From contig NC_035448.2 in assembly GCF_002127325.2 (NCBI RefSeq), positions 127,818,561 through 127,882,560 of the forward strand: a stretch of DNA of 64,000 nucleotides, written 5' to 3'. Position 1 is the first letter of the stretch. Every line of letters starts with the position of its first letter. Shown here in pieces: positions 35,030-46,952 of this stretch. Under the pieces are notes generated by a model. It was not told the origin of the DNA, ran no database searches, and saw only the letters and a list, made by a program, of their open reading frames with translations. The DNA is from Helianthus annuus. Its lineage: Eukaryota > Streptophyta > Magnoliopsida > Asterales > Asteraceae. A program made the position numbers and the translations under genes.

Positions 35030-36477
35030 TTACTCCGACAGCATCTAGGGTTCCTCGAACAACGAAATAATTGAACGAGGAGTCGTATGAGGTGAAAATC
35101 TCTTGTACGGTTCTGTAGAGTGGCAGTATTCACAAGGAACGTACCATTAACCATGTTGTTGTCAGCCTGGGCTTGACGGGCGTTGATGTTAAACGTTCTG
35201 GCATGGGCTGCTTGCTGTTGCTGCTGAGGCTGCTGCTGTTGCTGCTGCTGTTGGGGTTCTTGTTTCACAACCCTGTTCGGGCACATGTTTGCAAAGTGGT
35301 TAGGATCACCACATGCAAAGCAGACTCGAGCATTGACCGCGGGTGCTTGAGCTGCGAGTTGGCCTTGAGGGGATGGGAGTAGAGCTTGATGAGCGGTGGC
35401 TTGAACTGGGGCTTGACAAGGATCATAGCGACAATTCGCAGTGAAATGCCCGTCGAGGTTGCAGTGGGCGCAGAAACGACAGGCGATTACCACCGGATGA
35501 TGATATGAGCATGTCGGGCAGAGCGGGTGGGGACCTGTGTAAGCGCGCTTGGCTGGCGGCACATTGATCACTGGAGCTTGTCGGTGGTGAGACTGCTGCT
35601 GAGCCTGTACGGCTTGCAGAGGGGCAGCAGTTGTTGTCACAGCACAGTTCTTGTTGCTGGAGCTGTTGTTGTGCTTCTTCTTTCTTCTTGATGACTTGGA
35701 GGGTTGAGCAGTGGTGGTGTCGACGGTCGATGCAGTGGTGGCTTGATGCAGAGACTTGGTATGCTTATCCCAGAAACCAGACTTTACCCGCTTGTCATTG
35801 ATCTCGGCGGCAAGCAGATAAGTCTCTTCAATCGATGATGTCTTGGCAGCATGAACAAAATCGGCAACACAATCGGGTAGAGCTCGAATGTACTTCTTGA
35901 TGGCCATGTCTGGTGTCTTGACTTGATCGGGACAGATAATGCTAAGCTGCTTGAAGCGAGTAGTTAAAGCAGCGTTGTCTCCATCCTTCTGCTTGATGTT
36001 CCAAAACTCGTCCTCCAGCTTTTGGCGTTCATGGGGAGGGCAGAATTCGACCATCATGATGGCCTTCAACTCCTCCCAAGTCAGCTCATAAACTGCATCA
36101 TTTCTGCGCTTGTTTCGTTCGGCCGTCCACCAGTTTAGAGCTCGGGACTGGAAGACGCCTGTAGCATTGTGGGTGCGGAGATTCTCAGGACAGCCGCTTT
36201 GGCGCAGAGTGACTTCAACCGAATCAAACCATTGAAACATGGCGGTAGGGCCATCTTCTCCGATGAATTCTTTGGGTCCGCATGCTTTAAACTGTTTGAA
36301 GCTGAAACCAGTCTTGTTGGCATCCTTAGGAGCTTCAATTTGCGACTCCTCGGACGACTTGCTGACGTTCTCATATACATCGCTTACAACTTTTGCCACA
36401 CTCTTGGCGATGATAGCAGCGAGACGTCTGTCTCTCTTCTCTTGGCGAGTAAGATGGTGTCAGGATCCGGACGACAT
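35030..36477 (-). pseudogene. Gag of element B
   Basis: The Gag core has ALNWWTAERNK, ELTWEELKAIM and FKQLSIICP, followed by a Q-rich basic linker. Two zinc knuckles follow: CAHCNLDGHFTANC and CFACGDPNHFANMC, both CX2CX4HX4C. Homology upstream of the first long open stretch (36399) indicates the original ATG at 36475-36477, but its sixth codon is TGA (36460-36462). A frame change near 35.03-35.13 kb breaks the join to the protease. Family role: particle assembly and RNA packaging. Confidence 0.85.
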
Positions 36478-37628
36478 TGTCTGCAACAGACATCGTCACA
36501 GGACTCAACACAACATGATTGACTCTCACCTCACACGTCTACTACTCACTAAGGCTTAGGAACACGTCGAAACATGTATCACATAACACATAAACACATA
36601 ACCACAGATTCACATAATCACAGAAGCACATAAGCACGTAGGCACATAGAGCACAGAGACACATAAGCACAGAAGCACATACACATTTAATCACATATGC
36701 AATTAATATCACGTAATCCTCCTACCCGCACACAGTAGCACATGTTGTATCCTGACTGCATCTAAGTCTTACGAGTTATTCGAATATAGCGTTCGCACAT
36801 GGCATATCGAGTAGTATAGTATAAGCGTATATCGTAGCATAGTATCATCTAGGTTTGCAGCGACTTGTTAGCGTATTGAGGTAGAATAGCAATGCGAGTC
36901 GTGTGTGTCGATCGAAGTGATAGCAAAAATCGAATAACGCTTCAAAAGTTTAAACACGTAAACAGATATATACACATAAAACACATAAAATTAACGAACA
37001 ATCAGAGTAGGCAGTTGCAGGCTCAGAATCAAAACACATAAAATCGAGAGATAGATTTTCTGCGGCTACTGGACATTGACTACCCAAAGCGATTCGACTA
37101 TTCACAATAGACTTGTCGTCACTTTCAACTTTCAGGTTCGTGTTTCTTCCTCGATTCTTGGGCATTCAACACGCATTCCCTAGGTCGTACTCATGAGTAG
37201 GTCATTGGAGTCCGTCGAGGCTTTGGTGAGATAAATAAAATCCGGAACAAGTTGTCAAGGTTAAGATTTCACCCCTAGCTTAGCAACTTCTTCCTTGTTT
37301 TAGTAAAAATTGAGGAGATTATTCATCAAAATATGGATTTCACTCCTGATTTGGTATAATTCTCCTCGTTCTTTATTGAAAATAATAAGGAAATCGTCGA
37401 TAAATTGATAAGACCAGTATTGACCAAGCAATTTAGTCGAGAGTTTGCGGTTTTCACACCTAATCCCGACTGAATCGCTTGATTCTATTTGAAAATTCGA
37501 GTGCAGTGATGGCGTAGAATAGCAGAATTTAGCGTATACGCTTGGTCTGTTGGTTCCTAACTATAGTCTAGGTCTCTAAGACAACGACCCGGACTAGGTC
37601 GTGCCCAGCCTAATTCTCTATAGTTATG
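36478..37628 (-). other. Element B 5' leader, non-coding
   Basis: About 1.15 kb between primer binding site and gag. It contains runs of CACATAA-like words (36570-36700) and three imperfect TTTCAC-ACCT/C segments near 37270-37470, and no recognisable gene. Confidence 0.5.
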
Positions 37629-37640
37629 GCTCTGATACCA
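37629..37640 (-). promoter_or_regulatory. Element B primer binding site (initiator Met tRNA)
   Basis: TGGTATCAGAGC on the minus strand, three bases from the 5' LTR, a perfect match to the canonical site. Confidence 0.9.
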
Positions 37641-37643
37641 ATC

Positions 37644-40512
37644 TGTCACACCCCAACCGATGGCGGAATCATCGGGGCACGACACTGAGCGAAACAGATT
37701 GTCCAGAAGTTTCCATAACAACTATCATCACTATTTAGTTTAAATAACACGTCCCATACCGTGTCCCAAATAATAAAACAAATTATTACAGATAACAACC
37801 AGTCAAATATTCTGTTCCGACAACTCAGATTTAAATGAATAATATAAATATTGTTCAAATGCTCCTAAAGACCCAGTCGGACAAGATCTACAGACAACTA
37901 TGCTCTAGACGCTTGTTCCTGACAGACAACTATTTGTTGGGGGCCTCTAGAGCCTTATTCTAGCCTCGCTTTCCTAGCAAGCAAACATCTTAAACACCTG
38001 TCACATACGTTAAAATAAAGTCAATACATATAATGTAAAGGTGAGCATACAAGTTTGATAATAGCATATAGAGTTCGAAATAGTTTACGCATAACCAGCA
38101 CGTACAACGAGGAAAACGAAGCATGTTAATTATCGACATGGATCTATCGATACCAATGACTGCGGGTTGACTGTCCGAGACAGTTCGCAATACATGATTA
38201 TCACCGTAATCCATGCAAGTAATTGTCCTTAACAACCCCCGTGTGAACGGGTGCTGAGTCCAAACTATAGTACTACGTTGTTAAGGTAGGTAGACAGCAT
38301 TCCACGTGTAAACATAACAACAAGCATTCATTTAGTCACGTAATACATGCGAATCAGTTAGCGTTCAAATAATTGAGTAGTGTGTTCGATTGTGATCTTG
38401 ATAAGTGACGTATGTAACACCCAAAAGTGCTAAAGCAAAAAGGGTTCGAGTATACTCACAGCAAATGATTGATGGATTGAAGGGAGCGCTTGAGAGTAGG
38501 GTTAGCCTGAATAGTTCGATAGCATAACGATGAGTAACACGTAGAATGGAAACAAATGATGATGGGTCGAACAGCCTGGTCGATCGAACAGCAGGTTCGA
38601 TCGGACGGGTTGTTCGTTCGGCTAGACAGTCCGTTCAGACAGTCTGTTCGATCGGCCGGTAGGCTCGATCGGCTGGACTGTTCAAGTGGATTGTTTCTTC
38701 CTTTGAGTAAGATGTGTTTGTGTATGATGGTTTGACCTTTTGAAGTTTTCGTTGTAGTATTTGAGAACACTGAAGTGTTCTTACCTTTCAGGTCGATCGA
38801 TCGAACGGTCTGTTCGATCGGCCGGCTTAACCTATCGGTTAGACACTTCGATAGTGAGTCCTCAGCTGGATGTCACCTGATCGATCGAACATCATGTTCG
38901 ATCGGGTGGCACTCCGTACTACTACGAGTTGTAAATTGATTAAGTGTGGAAGCATAGTATCTCATGATCCAATGAGTAATGTTATCAAACAGCTCGTTCG
39001 ATCGAACATCACCTCGTTCAATACTATACTTCATGAAATTGTCAAAGTGTGGGGCCATGTGCTAGCCGATCGGCTGGCCTGGTCGATCGGCTGACATGTC
39101 CGATCGGTTAGGCTGTTCGTTCGAACAGCCTGTTCGATCGGTCAGCACCCTGACCTGGTCGGCCTGTTCGTCTAACACTTGGCTGTTCTGATTATTTGAC
39201 GTTATATTGAGGTAGTTTGACAACGAGCTAAACCATGGAGCTTTCGTTCTTACTTGCTTCTCCTGCTCGGACATGAACCACCCAAGTCCGGCCGGTGAAC
39301 TGTTCGGAAACGACGGTTTAACGTTTAACCCGAAGTCGGTGAACCTCGTAGATAGAACCCGAATCTTGAACCACACAACCATTGGAATGATTAGTGAGTT
39401 GGCTCAAGCTCCGTTTCTACCGGTTTGAAGGCATTGAGTGTAAAAGAGTTGAAAGAAAGTTGGAAACCCTTCTTTCAATCCTTCACACCATGTAAATGTT
39501 CAGATCTGTGATAGATCTTAGCTTGTTTATGTGGAAATCAGTTAGATCCGAGCTATTCATGGTGGATTGAGGCCAAAACATGATGTTCTTGAAGAACACC
39601 ATGATGACATCATCCTAAAATGCTTAGATCTTGATGATTTCACGGTTAGAAATCAAGATTTGAAAGATAGAAAGGTGTAGGAGTGTGTATTGATCAAGAA
39701 AGTACAAGATTTAGGATGAAAACTTACCGGAATCGGAAGAAATCTGGGAAAAGATGAGGAGCACGAGCTGGTCGGTCAGAGAGTTTCCAAAAGTGGAAAG
39801 AATAACAATAACAACCCTATTTATAGGCTCCAAAAGAGGAAAGGGTTGGCCGATCGGCCAGGCATCCCGATCGGACAGCCTGCTCGATCGGACAGTCCGT
39901 CCGATCGGCTGGGCTGTTTGATCGGCTGATAGACTGATCGATCAACAGCCTGGTTCGAGTGTTCGGTGTGACGATTTTTGTTATTTCGATTTCGATTGAA
40001 GACGATACGAATACGGTTGAGTTTCCTATCAAATTACTTTTAGTCCCAATCACTATATCTAACATACAATCATCTATATTTCACACTATCCTTACGTTAC
40101 CATTCGTCATAATTCGATTTCGATTGCATTCGATTTGAGTTTCGAGTTTCGATTCGAGTTTCGATTGGTTCGACTGATCACCACACAAAACATAAGGTAA
40201 ACACGCACAGGTAACACATAAGGCACACACACAAGTAATATAACACCAAATTCGCATAGTTCGAGTCTCGAGTTCGATTGATGATTTGATTAGCTTAATT
40301 ATTGATTGATTAACTTTATCGCATTGTTACTTCCTACTATTCACAGTCGTAACTCGTTTGGAGTCAATAAACATTCGATTACTTTGATTTCTTAGATTAA
40401 CAACACTTACTCCACATAATACAAGTAAAACATAAAATAGACTATTTACAGTCAAAGAAATCTAAGTTGACTTGGACTTTGACTTTGACATTCGAAAACA
40501 CGGGGTGTTACA
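37644..40512 (-). repeat. Element B 5' LTR
   Basis: 2869 bp, TGTCACACC to GGGTGTTACA. The TATA motif CCTATTTATAGG lies at 39816-39827. The 17-bp cassette arrays are at about 38570-38690, 38794-38840, 38877-38915, 39063-39172 and 39848-39955, the last just upstream of the TATA motif. Confidence 0.9.
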
Positions 40513-41766
40513 AACACAACATAGACATAGTAAGCGAAGACGGCGGTGATGAGCGAAAGGCAATAAGCGAAAAGCGACGAGCGACAACAACAACGGTCAT
40601 GCGATAGGCGACGGTCGATGCATTGCAAGCGATGGGAATATGCGTTTTGATTTGATTAGATTAAACAACACCACAAATTTTAACTAACATTAGACCCCAC
40701 ATGGCCTTTTTCCACAGTAGTTTGCTGATATGATTAAAACACTTATATATAGGAAGTACCAGCGGCGTATCCACCATGTTTTAACCATATGAGTTTCGTC
40801 CCGTGAAGCGAGGTCATGTGTGCTAACATAATGCAGATGACACAGATAACACAAATAGCGATAAGTGAGAAGAGTATCGAAGCGATTAGATAGGTGCGAG
40901 AAGCGTTAAGGCGAAGAGCGACGAGCGATGAGCGGTACTCGTCAAGCGATCCACGATACGCGATTCACAGCAAGCGATACATAGTAGCGGTAAGCGATAG
41001 AGTGATACCCATGATATGCGATAGCGCGATGCACATAATAAGCGATTGAGCGAACACACAATAAGCGATTGAGATTACGAAATACCCATAATAAGCGATA
41101 GAGATTGCGAGGTAGATTCCAGCGATAATGCGGTTGCGAGCGTGTTGACTTGCGAATAGTCTTGCGATCACAAGCTTTGAGTTGCGATTGAGATTGTTAC
41201 GCCTTGTGATGTAGTATAGCGTGTCGAAAATAACCACAATAGTATAATAGGTCTACGTTCCAACTCCACATGGAACTTTCTTCACAAAACTTTGGTTAGC
41301 ACGGCGGGACACCGTCATGTTTCCACCCTACGCCTCTGTTCCGTGAATAGGTGTCACACTTTGTCAGACATGGTCAAGACGCTTATATATAGGATGTACC
41401 AGCGGCGTATCCACCACGCTTAACCATGCCCTGAACGTTGAGGCATCATTGAAACTTACTACGATCTCCGTGCACTAGCCAAAATAATCCCTTGTGCACC
41501 CGTGATTAATTTGATTCTTGCACGTTTATCGTACCTTATCTCAAGAACACATAGTAGGGGTAAAATACATTATATAGTACATAGTGCTAGCATTAGATTC
41601 TGCGCGAGTGTGAGGGAGAAATAGAATGCACATGTGTCGAGATAGAATAGGTTCCACACATAAAAGAGATTGACGGCGATAACTCGTATTATTACAACAA
41701 CATTAGAAGTAAAATAACGTTGCTGTGGAGTACTCTTGCGGAGACTGCAGTTGTTGCTGAATTTCC
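40513..41766 (-). other. Element A interior where pol would be expected, non-coding
   Basis: No reverse transcriptase or integrase motif is present. The sequence is built from repeated GCGAT/AAGCGA words (40540-41170) and two copies of the ACTTATATATAGGAAGTACC module (40741-40760 and, with one or two changes, 41381-41400). On the minus strand each module shows CTATATATAAG, a TATA-like motif. Confidence 0.6.
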
Positions 41767-42887
41767 TCAAGGTTGCGGTCCCGTGCGACAGTGCTGCGTA
41801 AGATGGCCATACCAGTTGCAATTTGCGCAATAGCGACAGTTAGCTTTTGGCGGGTGATGATACGTACACGTGAAACACAGGGGATGAGTTCCATTGTAGG
41901 CACGTTTCAAGTGTACTGGAGCTGCTTGGAGAGGTTCTGGTTGTGATAGTACAGTTGTGGAGGAGTCTAGGCTCATGGTCTTTCGTTACGGGTGGGCTGA
42001 GCTTCCTGAGATGATGCGGTGTCGTTAGCGGATCCGTCTGATGATTCACTGGAGACATCGTCGGAGGAATCTTCAGAAGAATCATTGGTAGATTCGTTGG
42101 AAGAATCGTCGGATGAATCGATGACGATTGCTTGGTGAGCCTTTTTGACAGGATTCTTGGAGAAGAATCCGTCCAAGATTCGTTTGTCGTTGATTTCTGT
42201 GGCCAAGCGGTAGGTTTCTTCGATGGTAGCAGGTCTTGCAGCTTCGACGAAATCGCCCACACATTCAGGCAAGCCGCGAATGTACTTTGTGATGGCTTTC
42301 TCTGAAGTGTTGACTTGACTCGGGCAGATTATGCTAAGCTGTTTAAACCTTGCGGTGTAGCCATTATTGTCACCTTCGACTTGCTTGATTTTCCAAAATT
42401 CGTCTTCTAGTTTCTGGACTTCGTGGGGAGGGCAATACTCTTTCTTCATGAGCTCTTTCAGCCCATCCCAAGAGAGAGCGTAAGGTGCAGAGATCCCACG
42501 TTTGTTACGTTCAGCTGTCCACCAGTCGAGTGCTTGCGATTGAAATACTCTGGTAGCGCAAGTAGTACGAAAACCATCGGGACACCCACTCTGACGAAGG
42601 GTAGCTTCGATAGAATCGAACCACTGGAGTAGTTGGGACACACCTCCTTCACCCGTGAATTCCATCGGATCACAGGCTTTAAAGTGTTTGTAGAGGAAAG
42701 CAGATTGCGGCGCTTCTGTCTTGAAGTCTTCCGAGGTTCGAGAGTTGCTGAGAGAGTGCACCTGAGCGACAATTTGAGGAATGACTTTGGCCACTTCCTT
42801 GGCCACAAGGGAGGCAATCCTCTTATCGGCGCTTCGTTTGGCTCTTCTCCTGGCTGACATTCTCGAGGTAGAGTTGTTGGAAGGCAT
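41767..42887 (-). pseudogene. Gag of element A
   Basis: The main frame (41973-42887, 304 residues) has ALDWWTAERNKRG, ALSWDGLKELM and FKQLSIICPSQV, clearly homologous to the Gag of element B, followed by a serine/aspartate-rich linker. A zinc knuckle CANCNWYGHLTQHC lies beyond it in another frame (41767-41976), so a frameshift near 41975 has split the protein. No protease or pol follows. Confidence 0.82.
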
Positions 42888-43540
42888 CTAGACAGAGAGA
42901 GATTTGGAGTGAGATTCGATCATAATGATTTTGAGTTTTGCGATGCGATTGAGCGCGATCAAAACTTGTAGCGAGTAACATAATAGATTTCACATAGGAG
43001 CCACATAGGAGACACGAGATTCCTAAGTTCTTACACAATGATTTGCTTGTATTTAGATATAGATAGTTGTAGTTTATACTTACCCACATACATATCGGTG
43101 TAGAATACGCGAGGACGCGATGAGAGGGAGAGAGCGAGAGCGTAAGCGCGTAATTAGACATTAGTTTTGTTGCGAACATTCGGTCTTCGTTTTAGATTGC
43201 GATGGCCGTGCGAGTTGTGCGTTTTGTAAAACAAGAAGCAAAAATTGATAAATCGAGAAATCGATAAGGCGTAAAATAAACACATAAAGCGTACTTTAGT
43301 TCATTAAAGCGTAAAATCGGCGAGTCGTAGGCTTAGTTAAAACAATCGGAGTGCCTCGGGTGTTTAGGCGTCGACTACCCAAGGTAACCCAACTATACTC
43401 AACAAGTTCGTGCACGCGCGTTGACCTAGAAGAGTTATGCTTCCACTGGGATGTAGCTCATGGCATTCGTCCTCCTAGTCATTGCGTGGCTCGAGTTGTC
43501 GTTATAGTCGAGTCCTTGGTGAGAGCTTTTTTTTCGAAGA
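42888..43540 (-). other. Element A 5' leader, part 1
   Basis: Non-coding leader upstream of gag, cut at 43541 by element C and continued at 51278-51827. Confidence 0.6.
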
Positions 43541-45234
43541 TGATGTGCGTGAAGTGTGTTATAATTTAGATGTATATTTAAGCCCTTTTTACACTTTTAG
43601 CCAAGTTTTAAATTTATAAAACACGATATTTACTAACACTAAACACACATATGGGCAAGTGCACCCATCGTGGACGTAGTATAGTGTTGGTAAGATACCG
43701 AGGTCGTCCAAGGACACAAGAGCTTTTAATACCGGTTTATCCTCAACATCTAACCAAATCAAAATGTTAGAAAAAGATTTTTTAACTAAGAAAATAAAAA
43801 CTAACTAAATGCTGAAAAATAAAATAAAAATAAAAACAGATAGACAAGATGAATCACTTGGATCCGACTCGTGTATTAGTATAACCTTTGATTATTTTCG
43901 CACTTTTGCACTTGTTTAAGAGATTATCTTAGTTATTGTAGTAGGCCCCTCTTTTGAAGGCGACGTTACCCTCAACCCAGTAGTTTGAGTCAACAAGGAT
44001 ACAATCCTAAAGGGTTGGATTATTGGAAGATAATGAATTAAGTTATTAATGCAAATTATGGTAGGCCCCGCTTTTGGCGGTGACGTTACCCTCGACTAAG
44101 TAGTCTGAGTCAGCAGGGATACAGTCCTAAATAGCCGGGTTATAGTATTAATAGTAGTTAACTTATGAGGGGGTCAAAGAGTTTGGATCCCCGCCATCCA
44201 ATACCTATGGGCATTGATGGAGATCCTACTAAATTTGACCCAGGTCCCTTGCAGGACCTCTAAACGCTGAACAAGGGCAAGACCCTTACCAAACCGTTCC
44301 CTTAACCCCCGACCAGGTAGCCAACATACCTCCATATAGACCGTGGAGATATGAATGGTGAAAATATTTTATTTTATATAGATAGTAAAATAATGCCAAG
44401 ACTCCACGGACAAACGATAAGGAAAGATCACCTTCAACATAAGCAACTAGTTATTAAAGTCATTAATACAAAACCAAATAAAAAGTGCAAAAGATTAAAA
44501 ATAAAAAGTATTATACTAAACACTTGTCTTCACCAAGTGATGTAAGAGACTTAGGCAAACATGGCCTTGATTGTCAAGAACTCTTACGATAAATCTTGGA
44601 TCCCGAGACGACTCACACACTCTATGATGGACAATGGATGATGGTGGTGGATGATGGGGTTATGGTGGTGGTGGGTGGTGGATGAAGTGTGAGAGAGGTG
44701 GTGTGCCAAGGGATGAGTTGCAATGAAACCAAGCACTCCTATTTATAGGCTGAACAGAAGGCTGGGCACGGCCCCGTGTCCGCTGGACACGCCCCCGTGC
44801 CTGTCTGACACTCTCACTCCTCATTAATTGTAATTCGCAATTACAATTAATGCGCCTGCTGTACTTTCGCCATGCCCCCGTGTTCACTGGACACGGCCCC
44901 GTGGTGGGCAATAGAAGCTTCTATAGGTTTGTCTTTTCTGCTGCTTCTTGGGCACGGCCCCGTGCTGGCTGAGCACGGGGCGTGTTCAGTCTTCTGCCTT
45001 CTCTATTTTGCTTGGGAGGATGCTGTTGAGGGGTCGGGCAATCCACTTATGTTCCTATTCTTGTATTTATGTTAGATTTAGCTGTCTTTTTGCTTCTTTT
45101 GTGAATTTGAGCTCATTTAATCCTGAAAATACAAAAGGAAGACAAAAGCACTCTTTTTCCAACATTAGTACTTAAAAAAGGTTAGTTTTATGCCTTATTT
45201 GATGTGATTTATATGTTGCATTTTACACACATCA
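43541..45234 (-). repeat. Element C 3' LTR
   Basis: The TATA motif CCTATTTATAGG is at 44738-44749. Three CACGGCCCCGTG-type doublets lie between about 44764 and 44990, upstream of the TATA motif in element orientation. An inverted repeat ATTGTAATTCGCAATTACAA lies near 44828. A segment of about 120 bp is tandemly duplicated at about 43935-44180, each copy carrying GGCGACGTTACCCTC or a variant. Confidence 0.9.
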
Positions 45235-45249
45235 AATACCCCCACACTT
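45235..45249 (-). promoter_or_regulatory. Element C polypurine tract
   Basis: AAGTGTGGGGGTATT on the minus strand abuts the 3' LTR. Confidence 0.7.
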
Positions 45250-46952
45250 GAACTTTTGCTTGTCCTGAAGCAAAACTCTTTAATATGTGGCTTACACTCC
45301 CAAATGGAATGGGTAGAAGAGAAGGTTTTGGCTTGTCATAGAGTGTCGGGAATCCAAGATCTTTTTGGGTTTTATTTTTATTTATTTACAATCCTATTCG
45401 TTATGATTTGTTTAGAACGTTTCATCGGAAAAATTACTTATTTGGGCATAACATGCCTTTTTAAAATTCCATTTATATACAAGTTCACATACCTCACGGG
45501 AGAAATCACTCACACTCGGCCGAAGGTGTATTTTTAGTGAATCACTCGAGAGCGGCGTGGAACTTATTCCTACTATAAGCTTGCCAAGCAATCAATCCTC
45601 CTCCTTTTTAACTTGTTACCTTTGTAAATATCAAGAGGACTTTTTGGGTAAAGGCTTGGGCTAAAGGTGGGTGAATGGGTTAGTGGAAAAGGGCGAAAAG
45701 CGTAAAAAGCGTCGGTTTTCGTAAAACACTTTGTTTTAGTGACTTTTTATTTCGAAGTATTTCTTCAAACAAGCTTTTGTTTCAAGAGCTTTGTTTGTTT
45801 ATTTCTAACTTCATTTTTTTTAGTCACACGAAAACCGAGCTTGCTACCAAAATAAAGGGTAAAAATAAAAGAGGGTTTTTGGTGGGTAAAAAGGTTTTAG
45901 GGTAAAGAAATGAAAGGTTTAGGCTCAAAGGGGTTAACTAGGGGGATTTTGGGTAGGTGGTAAAAAAATATGAAAAATAATGGTGTGGAAAGAAAAAGGG
46001 TTAGTCCTAATGCCTCCGTCATTTACTTACTTGGGTTTAAGTTGGTAAGGACCGGGAATGAATCGTCGTGGCAAGTTCTAGAGTCGTAAGAACCAAGCGG
46101 CTATTCACACAAGAAACGAATTTGTATGCTCAATAAAGGCTCAAAACTCACTTTTTGTGGGAATGGGTTTTTCTATGTGATCAAGTATATATAATCAAAT
46201 TTTAACTAAGCTTGTCATGCCGTTTCATAATTTTCTTATGTTGGTTCTTTTTATCACGACGCTCTCGGTTGTAAATTTGTAAAAATATAACCTTATTAAT
46301 CTTAGGATTCCTAACTTAAACTTTAGACAAGTAAAAAAAATGAAAATTTTTGAAAAAATTTGGGGTGTTTAGCGGTTCCAATAGAGTTTTGTGCAAGGCT
46401 TGTTATTAGGACTTGCAAAATTTCAAGGTTTTAGCATCCCCCCACACTTAAATTACACATTGTCCTCAATGTGTCCCAAAAATAAATTTTTAGGTTGATT
46501 AGATGTGTAATATGGTGTTAAAAGCAAAGATTTGTGTTACTGGTAGTCTGGACACGGCCCCGTGGGGACTGGACACGGCCCCGTGTTCAGGTGCCAGTAA
46601 CGAAAATTAAAGAAAAGAAACAGAAGCCTGGACACGGGGGCGTGTCTGGTGAACACGGCCCGTGTCCAGTTACCTGAACTGGGCATTTTTCTGCAGGGGG
46701 TTCAGCACGGGGCCGTGTTGGTTGGACACGGCCCGTGTTGAACCTTCTGTATTGGAGAAATTGATGTCGGGTTGCCTTGTTCTTGTGCATGGGGCCATGT
46801 TTCTCGTTTCCCTTTTCATCCTTTACCACCATTAGTGTGTTTTATTCCTGCAAATTAAAACTAAAAGATTAAACTAAACTACGGATAGTTCCGCGGAATG
46901 CCTCCGTGGTGCGCCACGTTTATAAGGGTCCTTGGCTAGACCCAATGTGAGG
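45250..46952. other. Element C interior where pol would be expected, non-coding
   Basis: AT-rich with no Pol motif. Three CACGGCCC(C)GTG doublets occur at about 46550-46745, very like those in the LTR. Confidence 0.6.
46550..46745. repeat. CACGGCCCCGTG palindrome doublets (interior, 3' side)
   Basis: Three pairs of CACGGCCCCGTG, CACGGCCCGTG or CACGGGGCCGTG-type boxes, each pair roughly 40 bp long with a spacer of about 10-16 bp between boxes. Confidence 0.75.

Larger units (their letters stand above)
17891..40512 (-). mobile_element. Element B: Tekay/Del-like gag-pol retrotransposon, interrupted by element E
   Basis: LTRs are 17891-20697 (2807 bp) and 37644-40512 (2869 bp), with TSD AACAC on both sides (17886-17890, 40513-40517). 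The left LTR's terminal TG has mutated to AG. Removing element E (21854-32822) brings the integrase halves together. Gene order on the minus strand is gag, protease, reverse transcriptase, RNase H, integrase and a chromodomain-like tail, which fits chromovirus-type Ty3/Gypsy elements. Several stops and frameshifts make it non-functional. Confidence 0.92.

Noticed and set aside
37629..37640. tRNA-like GCTCTGATACCA sequences near LTRs
   Set aside because: These are primer binding sites complementary to a tRNA 3' end, not tRNA genes; no cloverleaf surrounds them.
40965..41237. 90-codon minus-strand frame in element A
   Set aside because: Arises from GCGATAAGCGA-type repeats; low complexity with no Pol motif.
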